A stretch of DNA of 62,247 bases from Dietzia massiliensis. GTDB lineage: Bacteria; Actinomycetota; Actinomycetes; Mycobacteriales; Mycobacteriaceae. The DNA is taken from contig NZ_JAHBAV010000018.1 in the NCBI RefSeq assembly GCF_018390595.1, positions 1 through 62,247 on the forward strand, written 5' to 3'. A program made the position numbers and the translations under genes. Shown here piece by piece: positions 6,907 to 15,357 of this stretch. Within the stretch, counting starts at the first letter, position 1, and each line of letters begins with the position of its first letter. The notes beneath the pieces are model-generated. The model searched no databases. It saw only the letters and a list, made by a program, of their open reading frames with translations, and was not told the DNA's origin.

Positions 6907-8543
6907 TGTCACCCTGCGTTGATCGCGTCGATGACGGCTCGGGCGGCGTCTGGGATCGTGGGTTCGACAAGCATTTCGTGATCGCCGATGGCGACGGTGA
7001 CGGTGCGCAGGGGCCGCAGGGTGGTGACGATCTTCTTGATCGACATGCCGGCGGAATCTTGCAGGTGCCGGGATACTTCCAAGGCGGCGAACACGACGGT
7101 CAGGTGAGCTTCAATCGCGTCGCGGGTGCGGTGGAAGATCGGGCGGGCCCTCAGGTCAGCCTTGGCCATACGGAAGGACTGCTCGACCTTCCAGAGATCG
7201 TGATAGGCCGCCACGACGGCATGGCCGTCCATCACGTCCGGGGCAATGTTGGTGACATACCCCTTGTAACCTGCAGATTCGCGGGCCCGCTCGATTGAAA
7301 CCTCGTCCAGGATTACCTTTTGGTCGGTGACCTTGACGAATCGCTGCTTCTTGAGTGGCTCTGCCCGGTCGGCCACGCGTTGGGCCCGGTCGATCTGCGC
7401 GTTCAGCGTCCGCTGGTCTCGTTTGGCCCGCTCCCATTTGTAGTGCCACACCACCCGCCGGTCGCGCCGGTCCCGGCCTTGCCCCATTGGGCGGATCAGC
7501 TCCACGACGCCGTCGTCGGGGATAGCGTTGCCGCGGCGGCCGAAGTGCTCCTCGAGCTCCTTGGGCGCCTTGGAGGTGCGGGAGCCGACGATGAACGACA
7601 GGCCCGCGTCCTCCAGTGCATTGAGGTTGGCCGCCGAGAGCATTCCGGCATCGGCCACCACGACCATGTCGCTGATCTGGTGGCGCGTCTGGAAGGCCGT
7701 GATGACCGGGATCAGCGTCTTGGTCTCTGCCTTGTTGCCCTCAAAGACGTGCACGTCCAGCGGGAAACCATCCCGGGCCACCAGCAGGCCCACGGTGATC
7801 TGCGGATCGACCTTGCGCTCCTTGCTCATCCCGACTTTGCGCAGGTCATCTTCTTTTTCTGCCTCGAAGTACAACGTGGTCAGGTCGTAGAGCACCAACG
7901 CCACGCCAGGGCCGCCGGTGCGGGTGACGTGGGCCCAGCAGGCGGTGGCGATCAGGGTGCGGTAATCCCGGCCGACCACCCGCTGTAGACAGTTGTAGAG
8001 CGTGTTGACATGCGGTGGTGTCGTCCCCAACTCGGCCAGGACCCGAACCGAGTCCAACTTGCTGGTCGGCTCCACCACGCGGCACAGCACCAGGTCGCGG
8101 AACACCGGATCGCCCACCACGTCGAAACCGAGCCTGGAGTACGTACCGGTCAACCCTTGCCACAAGATCCGCGCCGTGGACTGCTGGATCCGCGCGGCCG
8201 TCGCCGCCGGCACGTCGATCACCGCGCCGTCGCGCTCGCCCAATTCCAGGTCAAACGCCTGCTGATCGCCCTGAATGCGCTGCTTGGCGACCTCGATCAA
8301 CGCCGCCAACTCGCCGGGGGTGTGAGCCGAACCGAGGTGCTCGCGCACCACCAACCGGCCGCTTACCCACTCGACCAACTGCACGCCCGTGGCCCCCGAC
8401 CCCGTCGGCACCTTCCGAAATTTCAGCCCCACACGTCCAAGCTACCGGGCCGTTTAGTGTCACAAACGCCAGCCCCGAACTCGACCTACCAGCGAAAACC
8501 GCAATCCCGATCCCTAGAACAGCGTCAACTTGTGGAAGTCAGG
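6886..8543. repeat. 17-bp perfect inverted repeat flanking the IS1634-type transposon
   Basis: CCTGACTTCCACAAGTT at 6886-6902 is the exact reverse complement of 8527-8543. The left copy is the end of the membrane-protein gene; the right copy lies just before the Lsr2 remnant. Between them an 11-bp direct repeat TTTAGTGTCAC occurs at 6902-6912 and 8453-8463, bracketing the transposase gene. The direct repeat may be the target duplication, in which case the inverted pair was a pre-existing hairpin. Alternatively, the inverted pair may be element ends. Confidence 0.7.
6909..8432 (-). CDS. IS1634-family transposase
   Basis: The protein is 507 residues from a GTG at 8432. The order of motifs matches IS1634/IS4-superfamily DDE transposases: [20 protein letters not shown] (first Asp region), [20 protein letters not shown] (second Asp), and a C-terminal region with [20 protein letters not shown] (catalytic Glu in the Y-(2)-R-(3)-E-(6)-K-like signature). 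The gene is intact and at family length. It sits between 11-bp direct repeats (6902-6912 and 8453-8463). Members of this family are reported to make long and variable target duplications. Confidence 0.88.
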   Translation of the reverse strand: MGLKFRKVPTGSGATGVQLVEWVSGRLVVREHLGSAHTPGELAALIEVAKQRIQGDQQAFDLELGERDGAVIDVPAATAARIQQSTARILWQGLTGTYSRLGFDVVGDPVFRDLVLCRVVEPTSKLDSVRVLAELGTTPPHVNTLYNCLQRVVGRDYRTLIATACWAHVTRTGGPGVALVLYDLTTLYFEAEKEDDLRKVGMSKERKVDPQITVGLLVARDGFPLDVHVFEGNKAETKTLIPVITAFQTRHQISDMVVVADAGMLSAANLNALEDAGLSFIVGSRTSKAPKELEEHFGRRGNAIPDDGVVELIRPMGQGRDRRDRRVVWHYKWERAKRDQRTLNAQIDRAQRVADRAEPLKKQRFVKVTDQKVILDEVSIERARESAGYKGYVTNIAPDVMDGHAVVAAYHDLWKVEQSFRMAKADLRARPIFHRTRDAIEAHLTVVFAALEVSRHLQDSAGMSIKKIVTTLRPLRTVTVAIGDHEMLVEPTIPDAARAVIDAINAG

Positions 8544-8644
8544 CCAGAGCGATTCGAGACTGGGCCCGCGCCAATGGTTACGACGTCTCAGACCGCGGAC
8601 GCATCCCCGCCGACGTGATGCAGGCCTACGCAGCGGCAAACTAG
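8537..8644 (+). pseudogene. Lsr2 C-terminal DNA-binding domain remnant
   Basis: The frame ending at TAG 8642-8644 reads [20 protein letters not shown] followed by [11 protein letters not shown]. This is the Pin-like C-terminal DNA-binding domain of the nucleoid protein Lsr2 (family signature RGRIPAxVxxAY). No start codon or N-terminal dimerisation domain precedes it; upstream codons run into the transposon edge. It is therefore a truncated copy whose 5' part was lost. Confidence 0.75.
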
Positions 8645-8763
8645 CTCGACAGCCGGGCGCCAACCACGCGAGAACCAGCCCTGCCGCAACAGGCGCATGG
8701 CCGGCCATGGGTGGTTGACCCGTGCGGAAAACGCTCTGACCAGCCGTGAAGTGAACGCCGATA

Positions 8764-8781
8764 ACTTACGTTATGTAAAGT
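8764..8781. promoter_or_regulatory. Possible operator upstream of the HTH gene
   Basis: The A/T-rich imperfect palindrome ACTTAC-GTTAT-GTAAAGT stands out from the G+C-rich surroundings about 65 bases before the start at 8847. It may be a binding site or part of a promoter. Nothing else was recognised between 8645 and 8846. Confidence 0.3.
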
Positions 8782-8846
8782 GGAACTTGTCGCAAGCGTT
8801 AACTATCCCTTGACGATACCTGTGGCGCACCTGGACACTCGGAGCT

Positions 8847-9113
8847 ATGGAGACTCCTCACCTGGTCGAGCTCATCGACGCCCACAAGCGCGCCTACGGC
8901 ATCAGTGAGGCCGAGCTGGCCCGCCGAATCGGGATCACCCGCCAGAATCTGCACCTGTGGCGCACCCACGGCCTGCGCGGCCTGCCGGCCCGAACGACCC
9001 TCAACGGCATGGCTGCTGAACTGCGCCTTCCATATGTCCGGATTCTCGAGGCGGCCTTGCGCGATGTCGGCTACCTCGACGCCACCGACGGATTATCAGG
9101 CTTACTGGCATGA
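8847..9113 (+). CDS. Small XRE/HTH DNA-binding protein
   Basis: The protein is 88 residues; a helix-turn-helix is visible at residues 18-45 (ISEAELARRIGITRQNLHLW). The stop overlaps the next ATG (ATGA), so it is coupled to the chimeric gene that follows. In other actinobacteria small HTH genes of this kind precede GIY-YIG-like genes, which fits the N-terminal piece of the next gene. Target and signal are unknown. Confidence 0.7.
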   Translation: METPHLVELIDAHKRAYGISEAELARRIGITRQNLHLWRTHGLRGLPARTTLNGMAAELRLPYVRILEAALRDVGYLDATDGLSGLLA

Positions 9114-9484
9114 CCGCCCCTGACCCCCTCGGCCCGGCGGCCACGATCGCGGCTCTGAGTTCCACCACCCACCCGCTCGGAGACCTGACCACGCTACCCG
9201 CGGCATCCGGGCTATATGCCTGGTGGGCGGCCCCAGAGATACTGCCGCACCTGCCCGGCCCCGCCCATCCGCACCAGGTGCAGGTCACCGTCACCGATAC
9301 CGCCACCGGAGACACCCTCATCGACGAACCACGCACCACCTATGACAACGGCTTCCTCGGATTCTGGCTACCGCGAGACATCACTGCCACGCTCACCATT
9401 GATTGCGACGACAAATCGGCCACTGTTCCGATCGCCACCGGGGACCTGGACCTCACCTGCCTGACCACCATGAGACTCACCTGA
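9110..9484 (+). CDS. Chimeric ORF: GIY-YIG-like N-terminus joined to CueP-like copper-binding C-terminus
   Basis: The protein is 124 residues. Residues 1-55 (PAASGLYAWWAAPEILPHLP and onward) resemble the first part of GIY-YIG-type proteins, where GLY corresponds to GIY. From about residue 56 the sequence (VTDTATGDTLIDEPRTTYDN, GFLGFWLPRDITATLTI, DLTCLTTMRLT) matches the C-terminal half of CueP, a periplasmic copper-binding protein. CueP's signal peptide and its N-terminal cysteine region are absent, so the product would be cytoplasmic and lacks most ligands. This is best read as a deletion-fusion of two genes beside a metal-resistance cluster. Family matches are from memory of the motifs. Confidence 0.65.
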   Translation: MTAPDPLGPAATIAALSSTTHPLGDLTTLPAASGLYAWWAAPEILPHLPGPAHPHQVQVTVTDTATGDTLIDEPRTTYDNGFLGFWLPRDITATLTIDCDDKSATVPIATGDLDLTCLTTMRLT

Positions 9485-9580
9485 CAACCCCCACTGCCCG
9501 CATCAACACCCCCTGCCGGGTCGTGGCCACCGGCCGGCAGGGAAGCCAGGTGCGTCCCGAATGGGCCACAGCTCCGCCAG

Positions 9581-9970
9581 TCAGAGGTAGCGGCAGATCG
9601 TTTCGGCTTGGCAGGTCGCAGGGTCCACTGTGCGGCTGGCGGTCTGGAGCTGGGTGACTGTCTGACGCAGCTGCAAGAGGTCGGCTATCTGCTGGTCGAT
9701 CTCGTCCAGTCGAGTCACCAGGAGCGTGTCGACGTGAGCGCAAGGTGCCTGTCCGTCATCGCGAATCCGGAGGATCTCACCGATGCGGGCAAGCGATAGT
9801 CCCGCGCTCTGGCCTCGCCGGATGAAATCGATCCGGGAGATCGCGTGCTCGGGATAGTCACGGTAGCCGTTGAGGGTTCGTTGTGGGGGCGGGAGAAGGC
9901 CCACGGATTCGTAGTAGCGAAGGGCTTTCGGAGTGGTGCCCGCCGCGGCAGCCAGTTCGCCGATCCTCAT
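9581..9970 (-). CDS. merR: MerR-family mercury-responsive regulator
   Basis: The protein is 129 residues from ATG 9970 (a longer frame to 10030 lacks a ribosome site and would run through the operator). The N-terminal winged helix is standard (MRIGELAAAAGTTPKALRYY, then ESVGLLPPP, YRDY). The dimerisation helix carries Cys in APCAHVDTLL, and the C-terminus has ATCQAETICRYL. The cysteines suit a thiophilic metal. It diverges from merA, with a perfect MerR-type operator between them. It is expected to bind Hg(II) and untwist the merA promoter. Confidence 0.85.
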   Translation of the reverse strand: MRIGELAAAAGTTPKALRYYESVGLLPPPQRTLNGYRDYPEHAISRIDFIRRGQSAGLSLARIGEILRIRDDGQAPCAHVDTLLVTRLDEIDQQIADLLQLRQTVTQLQTASRTVDPATCQAETICRYL

Positions 9971-10001
9971 TGAAATTACCGTTCCTTCGAAACCGCCCGG
10001 T

Positions 10002-10033
10002 TTGACCTTCCAGTGCGCTGGAAGGTCCATCCT
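10002..10033 (+). promoter_or_regulatory. MerR operator and merA promoter
   Basis: TTGACC (-35, 10002-10007) is separated by 20 bases from CATCCT (-10, 10028-10033). The spacer is filled by the perfect palindrome GACCTTCCAG-N4-CTGGAAGGTC (10004-10027). An over-long 19-20 bp spacer containing a dyad is the hallmark of MerR-activated promoters. Confidence 0.85.
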
Positions 10034-10062
10034 AATGAGCGAAGAAAGAGAGGGGCCATCTG

Positions 10063-11457
10063 ATGGAACCGGGTTTCGAATTCGATTTGGCGGTAGTGGG
10101 CTCCGGCGGGGCAGCCATGGCGGCCGCTATCACCGCTCGACAGGCCGGCAGGACGGTGCTGATGATCGAGCGCGGCACCATCGGCGGCACCTGCGTAAAC
10201 ATCGGGTGCGTCCCGTCCAAGGCGCTGCTGGCCGCTGCCGGCACCCGCCAGGCCGCACTGACCAATCCCTTCCCAGGGGTCCCCACCCTCGCCCGGGACG
10301 TTGATCTGGGAGCGCTGGTCATGCAGAAGGACCAGCTCGTCACTCGACTGCGAGAGACCAAATACGCCGACGTCGCGAACGCCCATGGCTTCGAAATCCG
10401 CCGTGGGGAGGCTTCCTTCCTCGATCCCGACACTCTGGTGATGGATGGGGATCCGGTGGCGGCCGGTTCGGTGGTACTGGCCACCGGAGCAGAACCGGCA
10501 CTACCGAAGGAGGTAACCGGGCTGGACGAGGTGGAGCATCTGACCTCGACCGCCGCCATGGAATTAACTGAACTGCCCGACTCCATGATCGTCATCGGCG
10601 GTGGCTACGTCGGTATCGAACAGGCCCAACTCTTCGCCCATCTGGGCACCCGGGTGACCATCATCGGCAGGATCACCCCTGCTGCCGAGCCGGAAATGGT
10701 CGCCATCCTTCGCCAGGCCCTGGCCCAGGACGGGATCACGGTGGTCGAGGAGCACGCCACCTCTGTCGACCGGCAGAACGCACAGGTCACAGTCCGCACC
10801 GCTTCGGGCCGCAACCTCTGCGCAGAGCGTCTACTGGTGGCCACCGGGCGTCTCCCGTCCACAGACCGCCTCAACCTGCCAGCCGCAGGCATCACCACCG
10901 ACCCGGACGGATTCATCCTTGTCGACGAGCATCAACGCACCACCAACCGGCGGGTCTTCGCCGCCGGTGACGTCACCTCGGCACCCCAGTTCGTCTACGT
11001 CGCTGCTGCCACTGGGAAGGCCGCCGCCGTCAACGCTCTTCGGACCGATCCGCAGGGCCCAGCCGAGGTCGTCGACTACACCGGACTGCCGACGGTGATC
11101 TTCTCCCGCCCCCAACTGGCCACCGCCGGGCTCACCGAAGCCGCAGCCCGGGCCGCCGGGCACCGATGCCAATCCCGGGTGATGAGCTTCGAGGACCTGC
11201 CGCGCGCCTTGATCGACCAGGACACCCGCGGGGCGATCAAGATGGTCGCCGAAGTAGAAACCGGGAGGATCCTCGGACTCAGCGCCATCGGAGACCGCGC
11301 CGGAGAAATCATGCTCGCGGCCACCTACGCCATCACAGCCGGGATGACTACCCGCCAGATCGCCGACACCTGGGCTCCCTATTTGACCACTTCCGAAGCC
11401 CTGCGCCTGGTCGCAGGCACCTTCCACACCGAACTACCCACCTCCTGCTGCGCCTGA
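10063..11457 (+). CDS. merA: Mercuric reductase
   Basis: The protein is 464 residues. It has the FAD-binding fold (VVGSGGAAMAAAITARQAG), the redox-active motif GGTCVNIGCVPSK, the NAD(P)H site (VIGGGYVGIEQAQ), the second FAD motif (RRVFAAGDVTSAPQFVYVAA), a dimerisation domain, and the C-terminal vicinal Cys pair (TSCCA) that hands Hg(II) to the active site. It lacks the N-terminal HMA (NmerA) domain found in many homologs. The enzyme reduces Hg(II) to Hg(0) in the cytoplasm using NADPH. No merT/merP transporter or merB lyase is adjacent, so this is a minimal mer unit. Confidence 0.93.
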   Translation: MEPGFEFDLAVVGSGGAAMAAAITARQAGRTVLMIERGTIGGTCVNIGCVPSKALLAAAGTRQAALTNPFPGVPTLARDVDLGALVMQKDQLVTRLRETKYADVANAHGFEIRRGEASFLDPDTLVMDGDPVAAGSVVLATGAEPALPKEVTGLDEVEHLTSTAAMELTELPDSMIVIGGGYVGIEQAQLFAHLGTRVTIIGRITPAAEPEMVAILRQALAQDGITVVEEHATSVDRQNAQVTVRTASGRNLCAERLLVATGRLPSTDRLNLPAAGITTDPDGFILVDEHQRTTNRRVFAAGDVTSAPQFVYVAAATGKAAAVNALRTDPQGPAEVVDYTGLPTVIFSRPQLATAGLTEAAARAAGHRCQSRVMSFEDLPRALIDQDTRGAIKMVAEVETGRILGLSAIGDRAGEIMLAATYAITAGMTTRQIADTWAPYLTTSEALRLVAGTFHTELPTSCCA

Positions 11458-11538
11458 ACACCGCCTCCACGTGGGGGCTTGGTCGGTCGCGTTCGAGGTT
11501 TCCTGCCGTCTCGGTTTCGAGTCGAGGAGGATGATGCC

Positions 11539-12102
11539 ATGTCGAAGGACGTCAATCCCGTTACTGAACCACCCCGACAAAGCGAACAAGGTGCCCTGGC
11601 GCGAACTGTTCTGGTCGTCTCCGTCATGCTGCTGGCCGCGGCGGACCTCGGAGCTAAGGCTTGGGCGGGCGGAGCACTGGCCGACGGCCACACGGTGGAT
11701 CTGGGACCAATGCAGCTGCGCCTGGGTTTCAACTCCGGGGTGGCGTTCAGCCTCGGCGCTGGCCTTCCCGCCGGCGTCGTTCTCGGCATCACTGGACTCA
11801 TCATCGGTGCGCTGGCGCTCTTCACCTGGCGGGCCACCGGCACAGCAACGCGCACAGTACGACTGGCGTTGGCCCTGGTCTTGGGCGGAGCTGTGGCCAA
11901 CTTCATCGATCGCGCCCCCGACGGGGTGGTGACTGACTACCTGCACACCGGATGGTTCCCTACTTTCAACCTCGCCGATGTCTTCATCACCGGTGGCGCT
12001 GTGGTGCTGATCGTGGCCACCCTTACCGGCCGCGACAGGATCGAGGTGTGGGAGACGCCAGAAGTTGCAGCCCGGCAAGTCAGGGGACCTCATGACAACT
12101 GA
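11539..12102 (+). CDS. lspA: Signal peptidase II (prolipoprotein), accessory copy
   Basis: The protein is 187 residues from ATG 11539 (GAGGAGGA upstream). Four transmembrane segments and the family motifs [26 protein letters not shown] and FNLADVFIT are present, including the two catalytic Asp residues. It removes the signal peptide from lipidated prolipoproteins. Extra lspA copies are typical of mobile metal-resistance modules in Gram-positive and actinobacterial elements. Its location right after merA and before a copper lipoprotein (12683) fits that pattern. Confidence 0.9.
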   Translation: MSKDVNPVTEPPRQSEQGALARTVLVVSVMLLAAADLGAKAWAGGALADGHTVDLGPMQLRLGFNSGVAFSLGAGLPAGVVLGITGLIIGALALFTWRATGTATRTVRLALALVLGGAVANFIDRAPDGVVTDYLHTGWFPTFNLADVFITGGAVVLIVATLTGRDRIEVWETPEVAARQVRGPHDN

Positions 12103-12166
12103 GGTGGCCGCGGCAGCATCGGCCTTGTGGTTCGGCCTCGTGGCCGCGTTCGGGGTGCGCTCCTAG
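12092..12166 (+). pseudogene. Possible truncated membrane-protein start
   Basis: A 24-codon frame starts at ATG 12092 and overlaps the lspA end. It encodes [20 protein letters not shown] followed by GVRS and a stop, which looks like the first membrane segment of a larger protein. The following 500 bases contain no continuation. It may be the remnant of a transporter gene once coupled to lspA. Confidence is low. Confidence 0.3.
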
Positions 12167-12192
12167 CGCCCCCATCAGAGCACCGCTTTCGC

Positions 12193-12228
12193 CGACCTGC
12201 GCGACCTGCGCGGCCTGCGCGGCCTGCC
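12193..12228. repeat. Four tandem 9-bp repeats
   Basis: C(G)(A/G)CCTGCG-type units lie head to tail at 12193-12201, 12202-12210, 12211-12219 and 12220-12228 (last base variant). The surrounding 12167-12682 holds no convincing gene on either strand. Confidence 0.7.
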
Positions 12229-12682
12229 CGGATCAGTCGAGTGGTTGAGGTGGGAGCTGGTGACGTCAGGTCTTGCGTGCCGACCGCGAGACGAGTCCGA
12301 GTTACACCGAGATTCTGCGACAGATGCTCACAGTGGCTGACCCACGCTCAGGGCGGCAGCGCTATCCCCGCTGCATTTCCGCCGATCCCGAGCCCGCTTG
12401 GTCGGCAGCCAGTCGATGCAGTTGCGCTCGCCTCTAGTTCGGCCGTACCTGACTGCTCAGGTGCCGACGTGGCCGCACCCGGCCGGTGCGGTGGCCGGCT
12501 CTGTCGTTTCTACAACCCACCCACGGCCGGTGGGTCGGACCAAAGCGCGGCATTATAGAGTCCTGGCTAGCCGTTGCAGCCCGAAACGCGCCGTAAATAA
12601 TCCACGCCGGTGCGACGCTCCGTTTGGACAACAGGGGCGGTCGCGGTTCAGGTGCGTGGAGTTACATGGATGTGAGTGAGCT

Positions 12683-13273
12683 ATGCGTAGGACTCCCTTC
12701 GTCGCGGTGATCGCCGCGGTCGCCCTGGGCCTGGCCGGGTGCACCTCGGAGAACACCGAGACCGGGACGGAGACGACCGCAGCCTCGACCGTCGGCGCGG
12801 CGCCCCTTGTGGTGGAGGATGCGTGGGTCAAGGCCACTGATGTCAATGGGGGCACTGAACACGGCGAGGCCGCCACTGGTGACCCCGGTTCTGCTGACCC
12901 GAATGCGCACGGCGACGGTGGCGCGATGGCACCGGTGTTTGGGATCGTGCGGAATCAATCCGATGAGGATGTCCGCTTGGTCGAGGTGGCCTCCGTGGTC
13001 TCCGGTGAGGCCGAGTTGCACGAGACCGTCTCGGGGGCGGCGGGTGGCTCGATGATGCAGGAGCGAGAGGGCGGCTTTGTCATCCCGGCAGGCGGAGAGC
13101 TTGTCTTCGAGCCTGGCGGGAACCACATCATGCTGATGGGCGTGCACGAATCGATCCGCACGGGTCAGGAAGTCGCCGTGACCCTCACATTGGAGAACGG
13201 CGACAGCAGCGAGATCGTCGCCTCCGCGCGGTCGTTCGAGGGGGGCAATGAGCAGTACCAGGGCGGAGAGTGA
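12683..13273 (+). CDS. PCu(A)C family copper chaperone lipoprotein
   Basis: The protein is 196 residues. It starts with a lipoprotein signal peptide ending in the lipobox LAGC (Cys about residue 20), so it is anchored outside the membrane. The PCuAC copper site is visible as LHETVSG, SMMQ and GGNHIMLMG (H...M...HxM arrangement). A His/Asp-rich insert (GGTEHGEAATGDPGSADPNA and onward) adds possible metal ligands. PCuAC proteins deliver Cu(I) to the CuA centre of cytochrome oxidase or serve in copper tolerance. The next gene (DyP) starts 6 bases later, so the two are co-transcribed. Confidence 0.9.
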   Translation: MRRTPFVAVIAAVALGLAGCTSENTETGTETTAASTVGAAPLVVEDAWVKATDVNGGTEHGEAATGDPGSADPNAHGDGGAMAPVFGIVRNQSDEDVRLVEVASVVSGEAELHETVSGAAGGSMMQEREGGFVIPAGGELVFEPGGNHIMLMGVHESIRTGQEVAVTLTLENGDSSEIVASARSFEGGNEQYQGGE

Positions 13274-13279
13274 CCGGCA

Positions 13280-14536
13280 ATGGGTGACAGTAACCGCCGC
13301 TCGGCGTTGAATCGCAGATCCTTCCTGGTCGGCGGTGCGGCTCTCACCGGTGGTGCCGCTGTCGCCGGAGGAGCTGCGGGGTGGGGAGTTGGTGGGCGCA
13401 CCGCGACCGCGCGGACCCCTGATCGCGACGCGATAGCCAACTCCCGGGCCGTCGGCGCGGCCACCGAGCCTTTCCATGGTGACCGTCAGTCCGGCATCAC
13501 CACGGCGCCGCAGGCGCATGCGGCGTATATGGCATTCGATCTGCGAGACGGCCTTCGCCGCACCGACCTCATCGGCGTACTGCGAGCCTGGACGCAGGAC
13601 GCGGCCCGGCTCACGCAGGGGCGCGGCGGTCTGGCCGACCTGCAACACGAGTTGGCTGAAGGACCGTCCCGGTTAACGGTGACCATCGGCTTCGGCCCGG
13701 AGCTGCTCGGCAAGATCGGTCTTGGAGACCGCACCCCGGAGTGGTTGCAGCCGCTACCGGACTTCCCGCAGATCGACCGGCTCGAGGACCGGTGGTCCGG
13801 CGGCGATCTGCTGCTGCAGGTCTGTGCCGACGACCCGCTCACCGTCGCCCACTCGGCCCGGATTCTGTCCTCGGGTGTTCGCGACGCGGTCCTTCAGCGG
13901 TGGGCGCAGCGAGGGTTCCGTCGTGCCGTGGGCACCGACCCGTCCGGGCAGACACAACGCAACCTCTTCGGGCAGATTGACGGCACCGCCAATCCCTCGC
14001 CGGCCGATGCCGACTACGACCAGTTGTTGTACTCCGATGGCGCCGACCGGCGATGGATGCGGGGCGGTACCTCCCTGGTGCTGCGTCGTATCCGGATGAC
14101 GATGGACACCTGGGAGGAGATCGAACGGAGCTCCCGTGAGCTCACGATCGGACGGAAACTCGACTCGGGCGCGCCATTGACCGGTGCCACTGAACACGAT
14201 CCCGCTGACTTCGAGGCGATTGACCAGACCGGGTTGACCGTCATCCCCACCGAGTCACACATGGCCCGGGCTCGGCCGCGGGTCCGGGCCGAGACGATTC
14301 TGCGACGACCGTACAACTATGACGATATCCCGGATTCCGGCCAGATCAGCAATTCTGGTCTGTTGTTCGCGTCCTACCAGGCCGACCCGGTACGCCAGTT
14401 CGTACCGATCCAGCAGCGACTGGCAGAGCAGGACATGCTCAACACCTGGACGGTCCCGATCGGCTCCGCCGTTTTCGCGATCCCACCGGGGTGCCACGAG
14501 GGCGGCTACGTCGGCGAGAGCGCATTGGAGGGATAG
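13280..14536 (+). CDS. Tat-exported DyP-type haem peroxidase (EfeB-like)
   Basis: The protein is 418 residues with a Tat signal peptide (LNRRSFLVGGAALTGGAAVA). The DyP signature GQIDGTANP (GxxDG) is at about residue 230, and the proximal haem His lies in SHMARARPR. The C-terminal DyP region (LLFASYQADPVRQFVPIQQR) is present. It would act outside the membrane as a peroxide-dependent oxidase, EfeB type. Pairing with PCuAC occurs in several actinobacteria and suggests handling of copper or haem under oxidative conditions. Length is normal for the family. Confidence 0.9.
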   Translation: MGDSNRRSALNRRSFLVGGAALTGGAAVAGGAAGWGVGGRTATARTPDRDAIANSRAVGAATEPFHGDRQSGITTAPQAHAAYMAFDLRDGLRRTDLIGVLRAWTQDAARLTQGRGGLADLQHELAEGPSRLTVTIGFGPELLGKIGLGDRTPEWLQPLPDFPQIDRLEDRWSGGDLLLQVCADDPLTVAHSARILSSGVRDAVLQRWAQRGFRRAVGTDPSGQTQRNLFGQIDGTANPSPADADYDQLLYSDGADRRWMRGGTSLVLRRIRMTMDTWEEIERSSRELTIGRKLDSGAPLTGATEHDPADFEAIDQTGLTVIPTESHMARARPRVRAETILRRPYNYDDIPDSGQISNSGLLFASYQADPVRQFVPIQQRLAEQDMLNTWTVPIGSAVFAIPPGCHEGGYVGESALEG

Positions 14537-14712
14537 CCGCACGCAACCACCGGGAGCTGCGGTCGCCGACCCGCTCGATTCGGACCTGTCCGGCCATCGT
14601 CTCGTGGGTCGATCGCGCTCCGGTTGCCCGCCTCACCGCCGAAGCAACGGCTGCCCGATTATCATCCAGTGACCACGTCAGGGCACGCATGAGTTAGAAA
14701 GCGGACAATCTG

Positions 14713-15357
14713 TTGAGTAAGAATCTGAAACTCTCGCTAGCGCTGATCACGACTGCTCTGATCGTTTTGGTGGTGGCCTTACTGGCTGCCGGGAACGATT
14801 CCGGCTCCGAGCAGGCACGTCCTGATGACAGTCCGGGCACCGGAGTGTTGGTGCGTGAGGACAGTCCCCGACTGTCTGAGGGCGGTGACGCCGTCTTCGT
14901 TGAGTTCCTCGATTTCGAATGCGAAGCCTGCATCGCGCTCTATCCGACAATTGAGGACCTCCGCGAGCAGTACGGAGACCGGGTGACGTTCGTGGTGCGC
15001 CACATGCCCCTGCACGACAACTCTATGGCGGCGGCCCTGGCCGCCGAGGCCGCCGCCGAGCAAGGCCAGTTCGAGGCCATGTACCGCAAGTTGTTTGACA
15101 CGCCCGAGCAGTGGGGCCACCAACAAACCCCGCAAATGGACACCTTCTTCGGCTATGCCGAGGAACTGGGGTTAGATATGGAGCGCTTCGAGAGCGCATA
15201 CAACGACCCGGCCACCCTCGAGCGCATCGAACAGAGCAAGCAGGACGGTCAGAGCCTCGGGGTCAGTGGCACGCCGACCTTCTTCCTGGACGGGGAGCGC
15301 CTCGAGCCGACCAGCGTCACCGATCTCGAGAACAGCATCAATGCTGCCCTCGAATAG
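14713..15357 (+). CDS. DsbA-family thiol:disulfide oxidoreductase
   Basis: The protein is 214 residues from a TTG at 14713. It has an N-terminal membrane anchor (LSLALITTALIVLVVALLAA), a thioredoxin-fold domain with active site FECEACIAL (CxxC) and the cis-Pro loop GVSGTPTFFLDGE. It is an extracytoplasmic enzyme that introduces or isomerises disulfides. The end of the gene overlaps the VKOR start at 15341, so the pair is translationally coupled: DsbA donates electrons to VKOR, which is the mycobacterial arrangement. Confidence 0.9.
   Translation: MSKNLKLSLALITTALIVLVVALLAAGNDSGSEQARPDDSPGTGVLVREDSPRLSEGGDAVFVEFLDFECEACIALYPTIEDLREQYGDRVTFVVRHMPLHDNSMAAALAAEAAAEQGQFEAMYRKLFDTPEQWGHQQTPQMDTFFGYAEELGLDMERFESAYNDPATLERIEQSKQDGQSLGVSGTPTFFLDGERLEPTSVTDLENSINAALE

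Noticed and set aside
12193..12228. Tandem 9-bp repeats considered as a CRISPR fragment
   Set aside because: Units are contiguous with no spacers and no cas gene is in the window.
12127..12679. Two plus-strand frames in the spacer before the PCuAC gene
   Set aside because: No ribosome sites and no motifs, and they run across the 9-bp tandem repeats; treated as non-coding.
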